Source: Xanthomonas hyacinthi
GTDB taxonomy: Bacteria > Pseudomonadota > Gammaproteobacteria > Xanthomonadales > Xanthomonadaceae
Reading direction: 5' to 3'
Length of the DNA stretch: 64,000 nt
NCBI RefSeq assembly: GCF_009769165.1
Contig: NZ_CP043476.1
Coordinates: forward strand, 868,001 to 932,000
A program made the translations under genes and the position numbers. Below, piece after piece: positions 38,779 to 47,451 of the stretch. The notes beneath the pieces are model-generated. The model was given only the letters and a program-made list of their open reading frames with translations, was not told the DNA's origin and searched no databases. How positions within the stretch are numbered: the stretch's first letter is position 1; every line of letters starts with the position of its first letter.

Positions 38779-39240
38779 ATGAAACTGGCCTGGATACTCT
38801 GGCTGTCGCAGTTGTTGCCGCAACCCGCCGCCGATTCGCTGTGTTTGAGCACCACCGTCTACCTGGAAGCGCGCGACCAGACGCTGCGCGGCCAGCAGGC
38901 GGTCGCCGAAGTGGCGCTGCGGCGCCTGGACAGCGGCCTGTGGGGCAACTCGATGTGCCAGGTGGTCACCGCGCGCAAGCAGTTCGCGCCCGGGCTGGTG
39001 AAACCCGGCACCGAACTGAAGAACGACGACGCATGGGCCGATGCGGTCGACGTCGCCTTCGCCGCCGAGCGCAACTGGGCGCTGCCGCAGGGCCAGCGCA
39101 AGGAGATCGTGCCCGGCGCCAGCCATTTCGCCGCGCATGCGATCGCCAATCCGAGCTGGCGCAACGCCTACCAGGTGGCGACGATCGGCGACCACACGTT
39201 CTACCGCGTGCAGAAGCTGCGGCCGCGCAACGCGTCCTGA
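38779..39240 (+). CDS. SleB-type cell wall hydrolase
   Basis: 153-aa lytic-transglycosylase-like hydrolase (Hydrolase_2 / SleB C-terminal family). The family start is intact: TTVYLEARDQTLRGQQAVAEVALRR-type sequence with the likely catalytic Glu30, and HFAAHAI plus HTFYRVQKL at the end. The first 18 residues are hydrophobic and may export the protein, though they lack a standard signal peptide charge pattern. AGGAGT sits just before the ATG. Likely cleaves peptidoglycan glycan strands. Confidence 0.85.
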   Translation: MKLAWILWLSQLLPQPAADSLCLSTTVYLEARDQTLRGQQAVAEVALRRLDSGLWGNSMCQVVTARKQFAPGLVKPGTELKNDDAWADAVDVAFAAERNWALPQGQRKEIVPGASHFAAHAIANPSWRNAYQVATIGDHTFYRVQKLRPRNAS

Positions 39241-39318
39241 GCGAAGACGCCGCGCTATCGCCAACCGCGCGCAGCGCCGGGAACGCTTCCCGGCCCTGTG
39301 TTGGTGCGGAGTGCCGCA

Positions 39319-39570
39319 ATGAAACTGGATGCCAAGCCCGGCGCCTGTTCGCTGGCCGACCACATCGCGCTGCGCTCTGGGCGGAACTGCCGTTCGAACT
39401 GGAAGTGCTCGACGCCGCATCGATGAAGGCACCGGCGTATCTCGCACTCAATCCCGCCGGCGCGGCGCCGGCTGACGGCCTGCCAGATCCAACCCGGCCT
39501 ACTCGGGAATGGATGACACGCCCCAGGTGCTGACCCGGAACTCGGCGATCCTCCAACTGCTCGATGCAAT
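39319..39570 (+). pseudogene. Glutathione S-transferase fragment, frameshifted and truncated
   Basis: Three frames each carry part of a GST N-terminal thioredoxin fold: MKLDAKPGACSLADHIALRS from 39319, then ELPFELEVLDAASMKAPAYL-type sequence in the next frame (about 39385-39480), then VLTRNSAILQLLDA in a third (about 39527-39565). At least two indels break it, and the C-terminal all-alpha domain is missing: the fragment ends at the purT stop on the opposite strand. A decayed gene, not a functional one. Confidence 0.85.
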
Positions 39571-40757
39571 CATGCCTGCAATTCGATGCGCAACGCGGCG
39601 GCCGCGGCGCGCGCGGTCTGGCGGGCTTCGTCGATGTTCGCGGCGCGCGCCAGGGTCACCCCGACGCGGCGGTGGCCGTGCACGCCGGGCTTGCCGAACA
39701 GGCGCAGCGCGGTGTCCGGGGCCTGCAGCGCGGCGGCGACGTTGCCGAACAGGGGTACGCCTTCGCCGTGCGCCAGCAGCGCGCACGAAGCCGACGGCCC
39801 GCTCTGCCGAATGACCGGGATCGGCAGCCCCAGGATCGCGCGCGCATGCAGCGCGAACTCGCTCAGTTCCTGCGACACCAGGGTGACCAGGCCGGTGTCG
39901 TGCGGCCGCGGCGACACTTCGCTGAACCACACCGCGTCGCCGTTGACGAACAGTTCCACGCCGAACAGGCCCCAGCCGCCGAGATCGTCGGTGACCGCGC
40001 GCGCGATCTGCTGCGCACGCTGCAGCGCCAGCGCCGACATCGGCTGCGGCTGCCAGCTCTCGCGGTAGTCGCCGTCCTTCTGCCAGTGCCCGATCGGATC
40101 GCAGAAGGACGTGCCGGCGGCATGGCGCACGGTCAGCAGGGTGATCTCGTAGTCGAAGTCGATGAAGCCTTCGACGATGCAGCGGCCGGCGCCGGCGCGG
40201 CCGCCGGTCTGCGCGTATTCCCAGGCCGCATCGATGTCGGCTTCGCTGCGCAGCGTGCTCTGGCCCTTGCCCGAGGACGACATCACCGGCTTGACCACGC
40301 ACGGCAGGCCGACCGCGGCGATCGCGGCGCGGTATTCCTCGGGCGTATCCACGAAACGGTACGGCGAGGTCGGCAGGCCCAGCGTCTCCGCGGCCAGGCG
40401 GCGGATGCCCTCGCGGTCCATGGTCAACCGCGCCGCGCGCGCGGTCGGGATCACCCGCCGGCCGTGCTCGCGCTCCAGCGCCACCAGCGTCTCGGTATGG
40501 ATCGCCTCGATCTCCGGCACGATCAGGTGCGGCTGCTCGCGCGCGATCAGCTCGCGCAGCGCCATCGCATCGAGCATGTCCAGCACGTGCGAACGGTGCG
40601 CCACCTGCATCGCCGGCGCATCGGCGTAGCGGTCGGCGGCGATCACCTCCACGCCGAAGCGCTGCAGTTCGATCGCCACTTCCTTGCCCAGTTCGCCCGA
40701 GCCCAGCAGCAGCACGCGGGTGGCGGAAGCGGACAGCGGGGTTCCCAGAGTGGTCAT
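39570..40757 (-). CDS. purT: Formate-dependent phosphoribosylglycinamide formyltransferase PurT
   Basis: 395-aa ATP-grasp enzyme forming formyl-GAR from formate and ATP in purine synthesis, bypassing the folate-dependent PurN route. N-terminal biotin-carboxylase-like fold with [20 protein letters not shown]-grasp core with [12 protein letters not shown] and [24 protein letters not shown]. Length matches E. coli PurT (392). Single gene divergent from a Rieske oxygenase. Confidence 0.95.
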   Translation of the reverse strand: MTTLGTPLSASATRVLLLGSGELGKEVAIELQRFGVEVIAADRYADAPAMQVAHRSHVLDMLDAMALRELIAREQPHLIVPEIEAIHTETLVALEREHGRRVIPTARAARLTMDREGIRRLAAETLGLPTSPYRFVDTPEEYRAAIAAVGLPCVVKPVMSSSGKGQSTLRSEADIDAAWEYAQTGGRAGAGRCIVEGFIDFDYEITLLTVRHAAGTSFCDPIGHWQKDGDYRESWQPQPMSALALQRAQQIARAVTDDLGGWGLFGVELFVNGDAVWFSEVSPRPHDTGLVTLVSQELSEFALHARAILGLPIPVIRQSGPSASCALLAHGEGVPLFGNVAAALQAPDTALRLFGKPGVHGHRRVGVTLARAANIDEARQTARAAAAALRIELQA

Positions 40758-40953
40758 GGCGGCGGTGCCTGCGCGAAGAGTAGTGAGCGCGCCATTCTAA
40801 CGACCGGGCGCGGCCGGCTGGTGCTCGCAGCCCCTCCCGGCGCCCACTCGCAGGCGGATATCGGGATGCTATCTTCTTCGCACATCCCCGGGACGCCACC
40901 ATGAAAAAATGCACTATCGAGTGCAGGCGCGGACACGCCGACGAAAGCCGCCC

Positions 40954-42105
40954 ATGCAATCCTTGATGCCGGCCGAAGCCTACATCGACGAGGCATGGTT
41001 CGCCCGCGAGCGCGAGCGCCTGATGCAGCCGCTGTGGCAGTTCGTCGCCCCGCGCATGCTACTGGACAAGCACAACGCCTTCGTGCGGCGCTCGGTGTGC
41101 GGGGTGGACCTGGTGGTGCAGAACTTCCACGGCGAACTGCGTGCGTTCCACAACCTGTGCCTGCATCGGCAGAACCCGCTGCAGCAACAGCCGCAGGGCG
41201 TGCGGCCGCTGCTGTGCAGCTATCACGGCTGGCGCTACGACGCCGACGGTGGCGTCGACAACATCCCGTTCCATGACGATGCCTACCGCCTGCCGCCGCA
41301 GCAACGCGCATGCCTGCGGCTCAAACGCCATGCCGTGGCCTGCATCGGCAATCTAGTGTTCGTGAATCTTTCCGCAGATCCGGTGCCGATCGAGGCGCAG
41401 TTTTCGCTGCCGGCGCTGGACATGCTGCGGACCGCGTCCGAACACTTCGACAGCGAGGTGCTGGTCGCCACCTTCGAGACGAACTTCAACTGGAAGCTGG
41501 CCTACGAGAACCTGCGCGACGCGCTGCACCCGCGCTTCGTGCATCCGCGCACGCTGTCCCGGCAGGTGAAGTTCCAGGTGCAGATGGACTCGGCCAGCAT
41601 CGCCGATGCGCACCGTTACCACGCGCAAGGCAGCGCCTCGCAGACCGAACACCTGGCCCGGCTGCGCGGTTTCAGCGGCGGCGGACTGGACCAACCCTTG
41701 CTGTCGCTGCCGCACTACGCCTGGCACGACAAGGTCGAGCGCTTCGGCACCGACGACTGGTACCTGAACTGGTTGCTGTATCCCAATCTGCACATCGCCT
41801 CGGGCTCGGGCGGCTACTCCTTCATCATCGAGCACCACCAGCCGGTGTCCGCGCAACGCACCGACCTCACCGTCTACTACGTCACCGCACGCAAGAAACA
41901 ACGCTACGCGACCTCCGATGCGGTGCTGCTGGCGCACCTGCAGGGCGCCGAGAAGGTGTTGCGCGAGGACATCGAGATCATGGAAAGCGTGCAATCGGGC
42001 CTGCATTCCGGCGCGCCGCGCGCGGTGCTGGGCGACTACGAGCACGCCAACATGCAGGTCGAGCGCTGGTACATGGATGTCATGGAGGGTCGGCATGCCC
42101 TCTGA
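40954..42105 (+). CDS. Rieske [2Fe-2S] aromatic-ring-hydroxylase-type oxygenase
   Basis: 383-aa oxygenase alpha subunit. The Rieske cluster ligands are Cys69, His71, Cys88 and His91 (CLH...CSYH). The mononuclear iron site is DALHPRFVH: His192, His197 and a preceding Asp189 for electron transfer. No ferredoxin or reductase subunit gene is nearby, so electrons must come from elsewhere. It overlaps the next gene, a hexapeptide acyltransferase, by 11 bases. ATG at 40954 is preferred to 40909, whose extra residues are basic and non-conserved. Substrate unknown. Confidence 0.88.
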   Translation: MQSLMPAEAYIDEAWFARERERLMQPLWQFVAPRMLLDKHNAFVRRSVCGVDLVVQNFHGELRAFHNLCLHRQNPLQQQPQGVRPLLCSYHGWRYDADGGVDNIPFHDDAYRLPPQQRACLRLKRHAVACIGNLVFVNLSADPVPIEAQFSLPALDMLRTASEHFDSEVLVATFETNFNWKLAYENLRDALHPRFVHPRTLSRQVKFQVQMDSASIADAHRYHAQGSASQTEHLARLRGFSGGGLDQPLLSLPHYAWHDKVERFGTDDWYLNWLLYPNLHIASGSGGYSFIIEHHQPVSAQRTDLTVYYVTARKKQRYATSDAVLLAHLQGAEKVLREDIEIMESVQSGLHSGAPRAVLGDYEHANMQVERWYMDVMEGRHAL

Positions 42106-42721
42106 GAAATACCTGATCGGCTCCGGGGCGCTGCTGCAGTGGGCGCTCGCGGCCTGGGCCGAGGTGGCGCCGGACAGCGTGCTGCACCCGGTGGATATCG
42201 GCCAGGACCAGGACTACCGCTTCAACCTGGGCGCGCTGCCTGCGCTGGCCGACGCCGACACGACCGCCTTCGTCGCCTGGGGTCCGCAATTCCTTAATTT
42301 CCGCCGCCTCGAACTGATGGGCGAGCTGAAATCGCGCGGGGTGAAGATGCCGCCGCTGATCTGCCGTGGCGCGCTGGTCGCGTCCGGCGCCAGGATCGGC
42401 GAGAACTGCATGGTCGGTGCCGGAGCGATCGTCGCTGCGCATTGCGACATCGCCTACAACGCCTGGATCGGGACGGCCGCACGGCTGGAATACGGCGTGA
42501 AGATCGGCGCGTCCGCCTGGGTCGAGGCCGGCGTGTTCATCGGTGCGGAAGCCTCGATCGGCAGCCATGCGACGCTGGGTGGGCACGTCGATATCGCCGC
42601 AGGCGTCCGCGTCGGCAAACGCTGCACCGTCGAGGTGCCCGGTTGCTACCGCAGCGACATCGCCGTCGGTACTCATCACCTGGCCACGCTCGGCACGCCG
42701 GTGGTCATCCTCAACGGTTGA
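42095..42721 (+). CDS. Hexapeptide (left-handed beta-helix) acyltransferase, NeuD-like
   Basis: 208 aa. An N-terminal Rossmann-like part (YLIGSGALLQWALAAW, as in the PglD/NeuD PglD_N domain) is followed by a left-handed beta-helix of hexapeptide repeats (VASGARIGENCMVGAGAIVA and later VRVGKRCTV). Such enzymes O- or N-acetylate sugars. GGAGG lies 7 bases before the ATG, inside the end of the Rieske gene, so the two products are made together and may modify one compound. No sugar-nucleotide genes are close by. Confidence 0.8.
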   Translation: MPSEKYLIGSGALLQWALAAWAEVAPDSVLHPVDIGQDQDYRFNLGALPALADADTTAFVAWGPQFLNFRRLELMGELKSRGVKMPPLICRGALVASGARIGENCMVGAGAIVAAHCDIAYNAWIGTAARLEYGVKIGASAWVEAGVFIGAEASIGSHATLGGHVDIAAGVRVGKRCTVEVPGCYRSDIAVGTHHLATLGTPVVILNG

Positions 42722-42879
42722 CGGCTGCTCGCCCCAGCTTTCCGTCGCGCACGCCCCGCTGCCTCCTCCACCCCGCTGCCCGTTCCGCGGGGCATGAGCG
42801 TGCCTGGACGAAAGCGGCCGCCACGGCAGCGGGCCAGGGCCACCGCCGCGTACGAGCGGCATGCACCCCTATTGCAAAC

Positions 42880-42898
42880 AGATATCAAAGTGATATCT
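42880..42898. promoter_or_regulatory. Palindromic operator over the SPFH operon promoter
   Basis: AGATATCA, spacer AAG, TGATATCT: a perfect 8-base inverted repeat. It overlaps a probable promoter with -35 TTGCAA (42872-42877), 16-base spacing and -10 TATCTT (42894-42899), 27 bases before the SPFH start. A repressor here would block the polymerase. The ribbon-helix-helix protein encoded two genes on is the natural candidate. The AT-rich palindrome stands out strongly against the GC-rich background. Confidence 0.75.
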
Positions 42899-42925
42899 TT
42901 TCGCCACACACCTGGGGAGACCGTC

Positions 42926-43810
42926 ATGAAAGAACGCACGCTTCGCTCGCTGCCCGGCATTCCGCTCCTGCTCGGCGTCCTGGCGCTGTCCGCCCTGGCG
43001 CTGTGGCTGTTCGTGGTCGGCGTCATCAAGGATCCGGTCAGCGGCGGGCCGAGCTCGCTGCCGCTGGTGCCGCTGTCGCTGCCGCTCGGCGCCGTCGCCC
43101 TGTTCAGCCTGTGCGGCCTGTACACGGTGCAGCCGAACCAGGCCGCGGTGCTGAGCCTGTTCGGCAAGTACGTGGGCACGGTCAAGGACAACGGGCTGCG
43201 CTGGAACAACCCCTTCTATTCGAAGAAGAAGGTCAGCCAGCGGGTGCGCAACTTCGAGAGCGGCCGGCTCAAGGTCAACGAACTGGACGGCAGCCCGATC
43301 GAGATCGCCGCGGTGATCGTGTGGCAGGTGATCGATGCGTCCGAGGCCGTTTACAACGTCGACGACTACGAGAGCTTCGTGCACATCCAGTCCGAATCGG
43401 CGCTGCGCGCGATGGCCACCAGCTATTCCTACGACCAGCACGAGGACGGCCAGATCTCGCTGCGCAGCCATCCCACCGAGATCAGCGAGCAGCTCAAGCG
43501 CCACCTCGACGAACGGCTGACCCAGGCCGGCGTGGACGTGATCGAAGCGCGCATCAGCCATCTCGCCTACGCGCCGGAAATCGCCCAGGCGATGCTGCAG
43601 CGGCAGCAGGCCAATGCGGTGATCGCCGCGCGTACGCGCATCGTCGCCGGTGCGGTGGGCATGGTCGAGATGGCGCTGGCCGAGCTGGAGAAGAACGGCA
43701 CCGTGCAACTGGACGAGGAACGCAAGGCGCACATGGTCAGCAATCTGCTGACCGTGCTGTGCTCGGACCGTGGCGCGCAACCGATCGTCAACGCCGGTTC
43801 GCTGTACTGA
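42926..43810 (+). CDS. SPFH/Band 7 domain membrane protein
   Basis: 294 aa. Two N-terminal hydrophobic segments (about 9-31 and 44-67) anchor it; the SPFH domain follows ([20 protein letters not shown], about 68-235) with the conserved [21 protein letters not shown] core, then a coiled-coil helix (about 220-265, [22 protein letters not shown]) for oligomerisation. Family members (stomatin, flotillin, HflKC) organise membrane microdomains and regulate proteases. GGGGAG site before the ATG. First gene of an operon with an Arc-type DNA-binding protein and a DUF4177 protein. Confidence 0.9.
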   Translation: MKERTLRSLPGIPLLLGVLALSALALWLFVVGVIKDPVSGGPSSLPLVPLSLPLGAVALFSLCGLYTVQPNQAAVLSLFGKYVGTVKDNGLRWNNPFYSKKKVSQRVRNFESGRLKVNELDGSPIEIAAVIVWQVIDASEAVYNVDDYESFVHIQSESALRAMATSYSYDQHEDGQISLRSHPTEISEQLKRHLDERLTQAGVDVIEARISHLAYAPEIAQAMLQRQQANAVIAARTRIVAGAVGMVEMALAELEKNGTVQLDEERKAHMVSNLLTVLCSDRGAQPIVNAGSLY

Positions 43811-43868
43811 TGCGCCAGCCCCGCCATTGCCGCGCGGCGGCGGCCGCGCGGGCGTCAAGGAACCCCGC

Positions 43869-44048
43869 ATGAGCGAAAAGAAGGCCTATCCGCTGCGCAT
43901 CAACGCCGACGTGCTGGCGGCGGTGCAGCGCTGGGCCGACGACGAGCTGCGCAGCCTCAACGCGCAGATCGAATACGTGTTGCGCGACGCGTTGCGCAAG
44001 GCCGGGCGGCTGCCCAAGCCGCGGGACGACAAGGAACCGGAAGCATGA
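43869..44048 (+). CDS. Arc-type ribbon-helix-helix DNA-binding protein
   Basis: 59 aa, the size of a minimal RHH repressor. A beta-strand PLRINADVL (residues 8-16) is followed by two helices ([21 protein letters not shown] and LRDALRKAG). Such dimers bind short inverted or direct repeats. It lies 58 bases after the SPFH stop and its TGA overlaps the ATG of the next gene. It is the likely regulator of the palindrome at 42880, giving autoregulation of the operon. It could alternatively be an antitoxin, but no toxin gene is adjacent. Confidence 0.88.
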   Translation: MSEKKAYPLRINADVLAAVQRWADDELRSLNAQIEYVLRDALRKAGRLPKPRDDKEPEA

Positions 44049-44221
44049 GCAAGCGCTGGGAATACCTCACCCTCGAAACCAAGACCAATCTACTGATGGG
44101 CCTGAAAATGGAAGAACTGCAGGCCGAACTGAGCAAGCAAGGCAAGCTCGGCTGGGAACTGATCAACGTCCTCACCCTGCCGGGCACCAAGCCGCTGCTG
44201 ATGTTCAAGCGGGAACTCTGA
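44045..44221 (+). CDS. DUF4177-like small protein
   Basis: 58 aa, starting in the ATGA overlap with the RHH gene. Sequence begins [14 protein letters not shown] and ends with the family hallmark [12 protein letters not shown]...FKREL. DUF4177 proteins are small beta-alpha-beta folds of unknown function. Too short for many gene callers, but the coupled start, strand and motif support it. The next gene starts one base after its stop. Confidence 0.82.
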   Translation: MSKRWEYLTLETKTNLLMGLKMEELQAELSKQGKLGWELINVLTLPGTKPLLMFKREL

Positions 44222-44222
44222 C

Positions 44223-45524
44223 ATGCGCCGCCGCTGCTCGTTGCGCCTCGCGCTGCCGTTGCTGCTGGCGTGCTCCTGCGCGCTGGCGGCCACGCCGCAA
44301 CAGGCCGCCGACACGCTGCTGGACCGCCTGCAGGCCGGCGACCTCGCCGCGGTCGAAGCCGAGTTCACCCCGGCGATGGCCCAAGCGGTGCCGGCCGAGA
44401 AACTGGCCGAGGCCTGGCACAGGGTGTCCGCACAGATGGGCGCGTTGCAGCAGCGCGGCACGGCCAGCGAACGCCAGCAGCAAGGGCTCAGCCTGATCGA
44501 GCAACGCCTGCAGTTCGAACGCGGGGCGATGCTGTTGCATGTCTCGGTGAACGCCGAAGGCAGGATCGCCGGCCTGCTGCTGACCCCGGCGGCCCCACCG
44601 CCGCCCGCCGCCGATGCCGGCTTCGCCGAACAGACGTTCGCGGTCGGTCCGCTGCCCGGCACCCTGGCATTGCCGGCCAGCAAGGGACCGTTCCCGGCCG
44701 TGGTACTGGTGCAGGGCTCAGGCCCGCTCGACCGCGACGAGACCATCGGCCCGAATCTGCCGTTCCTCGATGTCGCGCGTGGCCTCGCCGCGCAGGGCAT
44801 CGCGGTGCTGCGTTACGACAAGCGCAGCTACGCGCTGCCGAAGAGCTTCGCCGGGGACGCGTCCTTCACCATGGACGACGAAACCACCGACGATGCGGTC
44901 GCCGCGGTCGCGGCGCTGGCGCGCACGCCGGGCATCGACCGCAAGCGCATCTTCGTGATGGGCCACAGCCAGGGCGGCATGCTCGCCGCGCGCATCGCGC
45001 GCATGTCCGGCAAGACCGCCGGCATCGTCCTGTGGGCGGCACCGGCGCGCGCGCTGCTGGACCTGCTGCTCGACCAGAACCGCTATCTGCTCGGCCTGCA
45101 AGGCACGCCGTCCGCGGAGGGCAAGGCACGCCTGGCCGAGATCGAGCGGCGCGTGGCCAAGGTCCGCGGCGACGGTGCGGTGGCGCGCACCGATTCGCCG
45201 CAGGACATGCCGGCCGCGTACTGGCGTGCGTTCGACAAGGTGGATCCGGTGGCCGACGTCCTCGCCCTGCGCCAGCCGGTGCTGTGGCTGCAGGGCGAGC
45301 GCGACTTCCAGGTCACCGCGCCGGACTGGCAGCGCTGGCAGCAGGCGCTGGGCGGCGACCCGCGCGCGACCCTGCACCGCTATGCGCAACTCAACCACCT
45401 CGGCATCGCCGGCAGCGGCGCGCCCGGGCCGGCCGAGTACGCGCAACCCGGGCATGTCGACCCGCAGCTGATCGCCGATACCGCGCAGTGGATCCGCGCA
45501 CAGCAAATCCGCGCACAACAATGA
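44223..45524 (+). CDS. Secreted alpha/beta hydrolase with DUF3887-like N-terminal domain
   Basis: 433 aa. Signal peptide to about residue 22 (LACSCALA|ATP). The N-terminal 110 residues (DTLLDRLQAGDLAAVEAEFTPAM) resemble DUF3887; the hydrolase domain follows, with an oxyanion loop VLVQGSGPLDRDE, nucleophile elbow GHSQGG, acid LQGERDFQV and His in NHLGIAG. Related to putative periplasmic esterases/peptidases. Begins one base after the DUF4177 stop and overlaps the next gene by 4 bases. Confidence 0.88.
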   Translation: MRRRCSLRLALPLLLACSCALAATPQQAADTLLDRLQAGDLAAVEAEFTPAMAQAVPAEKLAEAWHRVSAQMGALQQRGTASERQQQGLSLIEQRLQFERGAMLLHVSVNAEGRIAGLLLTPAAPPPPAADAGFAEQTFAVGPLPGTLALPASKGPFPAVVLVQGSGPLDRDETIGPNLPFLDVARGLAAQGIAVLRYDKRSYALPKSFAGDASFTMDDETTDDAVAAVAALARTPGIDRKRIFVMGHSQGGMLAARIARMSGKTAGIVLWAAPARALLDLLLDQNRYLLGLQGTPSAEGKARLAEIERRVAKVRGDGAVARTDSPQDMPAAYWRAFDKVDPVADVLALRQPVLWLQGERDFQVTAPDWQRWQQALGGDPRATLHRYAQLNHLGIAGSGAPGPAEYAQPGHVDPQLIADTAQWIRAQQIRAQQ

Positions 45525-46087
45525 CCGCCATGCACAGCCATTCCCGCGCCGCACCGATCTCCCGCGACTACCGCGTCGCCGCGCCCGGGCGCCTGCCGCT
45601 GCTCGGCCTGTGGCTGCCGCTGCTGCTCGCCGCCGGTCTGGTCGCCACGGTGGGCCTGTCCAGTCCGGACCGCGGCCATCGCCTGCACTGGGCCACCCTG
45701 GCGCTGCTGCCAGCGACCGGCACGGTGCTGAGCCTGCTCTACCTGCGGCGCGGCATCCGCCTGCAAGGACGCACGCTGCTGGTCCGCTCCAGCATGTTCG
45801 CCTCGCGCACCGACATCGCCGCACTCGACCTGGCGCATGCACGCGTGCTGGACCTCGCCGAGCACGGCGAGTACGCGCCGACCCGCAAGACCCTCGCCTA
45901 CGCGCTGCCCGGCTTCAAATCCGGCCATTTCCGCATGCGCAACGGCAACCGCGCGTTCTGCCTGCTCACCGATGCCAGCCGCGTGCTGGCGCTGCCGTTG
46001 CGCGACGGACGCTGGCTGCTGCTGAGTCCCGAACAGCCGCGGCAGTTGCTGCAGGACCTGCGGCAGCTGGCCGCGCGCGGCGCTTAG
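45521..46087 (+). CDS. Small membrane protein with PH-like domain
   Basis: 188 aa. Two hydrophobic segments (about 27-47 and 57-74), then a cytoplasmic or periplasmic beta-rich domain (about 75-180) beginning RRGIRLQGRTLLVRSSMF, similar in outline to bacterial PH-like domains. ATG overlaps the hydrolase stop (ATGA). Function unknown; conserved neighbourhood suggests an envelope role. Confidence 0.72.
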   Translation: MTAMHSHSRAAPISRDYRVAAPGRLPLLGLWLPLLLAAGLVATVGLSSPDRGHRLHWATLALLPATGTVLSLLYLRRGIRLQGRTLLVRSSMFASRTDIAALDLAHARVLDLAEHGEYAPTRKTLAYALPGFKSGHFRMRNGNRAFCLLTDASRVLALPLRDGRWLLLSPEQPRQLLQDLRQLAARGA

Positions 46088-46102
46088 CCCTACCCTGTGC
46101 GG

Positions 46103-46909
46103 ATGCGCCCTGCCCCCGCCCTGCTGCTCAATACCGAGTGCATCGAATTGCTGCCGGCCGCGCTGCTGCGCGCGCGCAGCAACGCCGATGCGCGGCTGCT
46201 CGCGCAGGCGACCTGGCTGCTGCGGCGCAAGTGCGACGGCCGCTACCTCGCCGTCGCCGCCACGCACGGCATGCACGCGCTGGTACCGCGGCTGATGCAC
46301 GAACCGGGCATCGACGCGGCGCTGGACCGTCTCGACGCCCTGCCCGTCCGCGGGCAAGCCGACACCGCCGCGCTGCTGCCGCTGCACGCCTTGCACGAAC
46401 GCCTGGCCCACCTCGGCCTGGACGCGGAGGACTACGCGCGCAGCACCGGGCTGCCTTTGCAGGCCGAACCCGCCACGCTGCGCGCCGCCGGCCGCGACCG
46501 CTACCGGCGCCCCCTGTGGCTGAGCGCCGGCGCCGCGCGCGCCTGGCCGGCGCTGCAGCGCGCCGCCGCACGCGACGGCGTGGTGCTGGAGGCGATCTCC
46601 GGCTACCGCAGCCACGCCTACCAACTGGGCATCTTCGCGCGCAAGTTCGCGCGCGGGCAGAGCCTGCAGCAGATCCTGCAGGTCAATGCCGCGCCCGGCT
46701 ACAGCGAACACCACAGCGGCGACGCGCTGGACATCGGCACGCCCGGCGAAGCGCCGGCCGAGGAGAGCTTCGAACGCACCGCGGCCTTCGCCTGGCTGCG
46801 CGCGCATGCCGCCGACTTCGGCTACCGGATGAGCTATCCACGCGGCAATCCGCACGGCATCGTCTACGAGCCCTGGCATTGGCGCTGGCACGCCGGAGCG
46901 CCGGCATGA
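46103..46909 (+). CDS. M15 family D-alanyl-D-alanine carboxypeptidase (VanY-like)
   Basis: 268 aa. The C-terminal half (about 145-265) is a zinc peptidase of the VanY/LAS type with SGYRSHAYQ, the zinc motif SEHHSGDALDIG and the catalytic EPWHWRW. The N-terminal 140 residues, containing a helical segment, are not recognised. No signal peptide is evident, which is unusual for a cell-wall enzyme. An in-frame GTG at 46097 is an alternative start. Probably trims peptidoglycan stem peptides. Confidence 0.85.
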   Translation: MRPAPALLLNTECIELLPAALLRARSNADARLLAQATWLLRRKCDGRYLAVAATHGMHALVPRLMHEPGIDAALDRLDALPVRGQADTAALLPLHALHERLAHLGLDAEDYARSTGLPLQAEPATLRAAGRDRYRRPLWLSAGAARAWPALQRAAARDGVVLEAISGYRSHAYQLGIFARKFARGQSLQQILQVNAAPGYSEHHSGDALDIGTPGEAPAEESFERTAAFAWLRAHAADFGYRMSYPRGNPHGIVYEPWHWRWHAGAPA

Positions 46910-47451
46910 GGCATCGCGTACCAAGCGTGTTGCGCGGCAACCCGGCGTGTTGTGCCCTGGGCTTGCTGGCCCTGCCGTTTGCGGCCTGCGTACAGTGGCA
47001 TGATCGCCAGGGCACGCCGCTGCCCGACAGCACCGAGCGCGCGCACGACAAGACTTTCGCGGCCACGGTCCACGTCGCCGACGAAGCCGCGGTCGCGCGT
47101 TTCGGAAAAAAGTGGACCGAGACCGACAGCCGCCACGGCCCGCAGCGTGTGGCGCTGGCGGACTATCCGGCATTCTTCACCGAACGCATCGCCGCCGACC
47201 CACGCGCGGTGCTGCACAACGCCGACCTGATGCCGCCGCGCTTCGACCGCCCGCTGGCGGCGACCTGGCTGCGCAGCGATGCCGCGCCCACCGACACGCG
47301 CCGGCTGGTGCCGCGCGGGCAGGACTATGCGCGCGAACAGAACCTGATCTGGGCCGCCTCGGAACTGCCGCTGGGTAGGCCGTTCTACTCCTGCGAGCGC
47401 GGCGTAGGCGCCTTGGTCGGCAGCGCCGCGTCGGCGATGCGCCACAGGTAG
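46906..47451 (+). CDS. Putative lipoprotein of unknown function
   Basis: 181 aa, starting in the ATGA overlap with the M15 gene. N-terminal hydrophobic stretch LGLLALPFAACVQW suggests export, perhaps with lipidation at the Cys. The rest has RFGKKWTETDSRHGPQRVALADYPAFF and no known domain. The last 22 codons are antisense to the AlkA-like gene, a 67-base convergent overlap that may mean the natural end has been lost. Confidence 0.6.
   Translation: MRHRVPSVLRGNPACCALGLLALPFAACVQWHDRQGTPLPDSTERAHDKTFAATVHVADEAAVARFGKKWTETDSRHGPQRVALADYPAFFTERIAADPRAVLHNADLMPPRFDRPLAATWLRSDAAPTDTRRLVPRGQDYAREQNLIWAASELPLGRPFYSCERGVGALVGSAASAMRHR

Noticed and set aside
40901..40980. Short open frame from ATG 40901 ahead of the Rieske gene, and the small palindrome GCACTATCGAGTGC
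   Set aside because: The frame is only about 23 codons with no ribosome site, and the palindrome is short and overlaps the alternative start; not enough support for a leader peptide or operator.
43869..44221. Toxin-antitoxin module
   Set aside because: The RHH protein resembles an antitoxin in size, but the neighbour is a DUF4177 protein, not a known toxin, and the SPFH gene lies upstream in the same operon.
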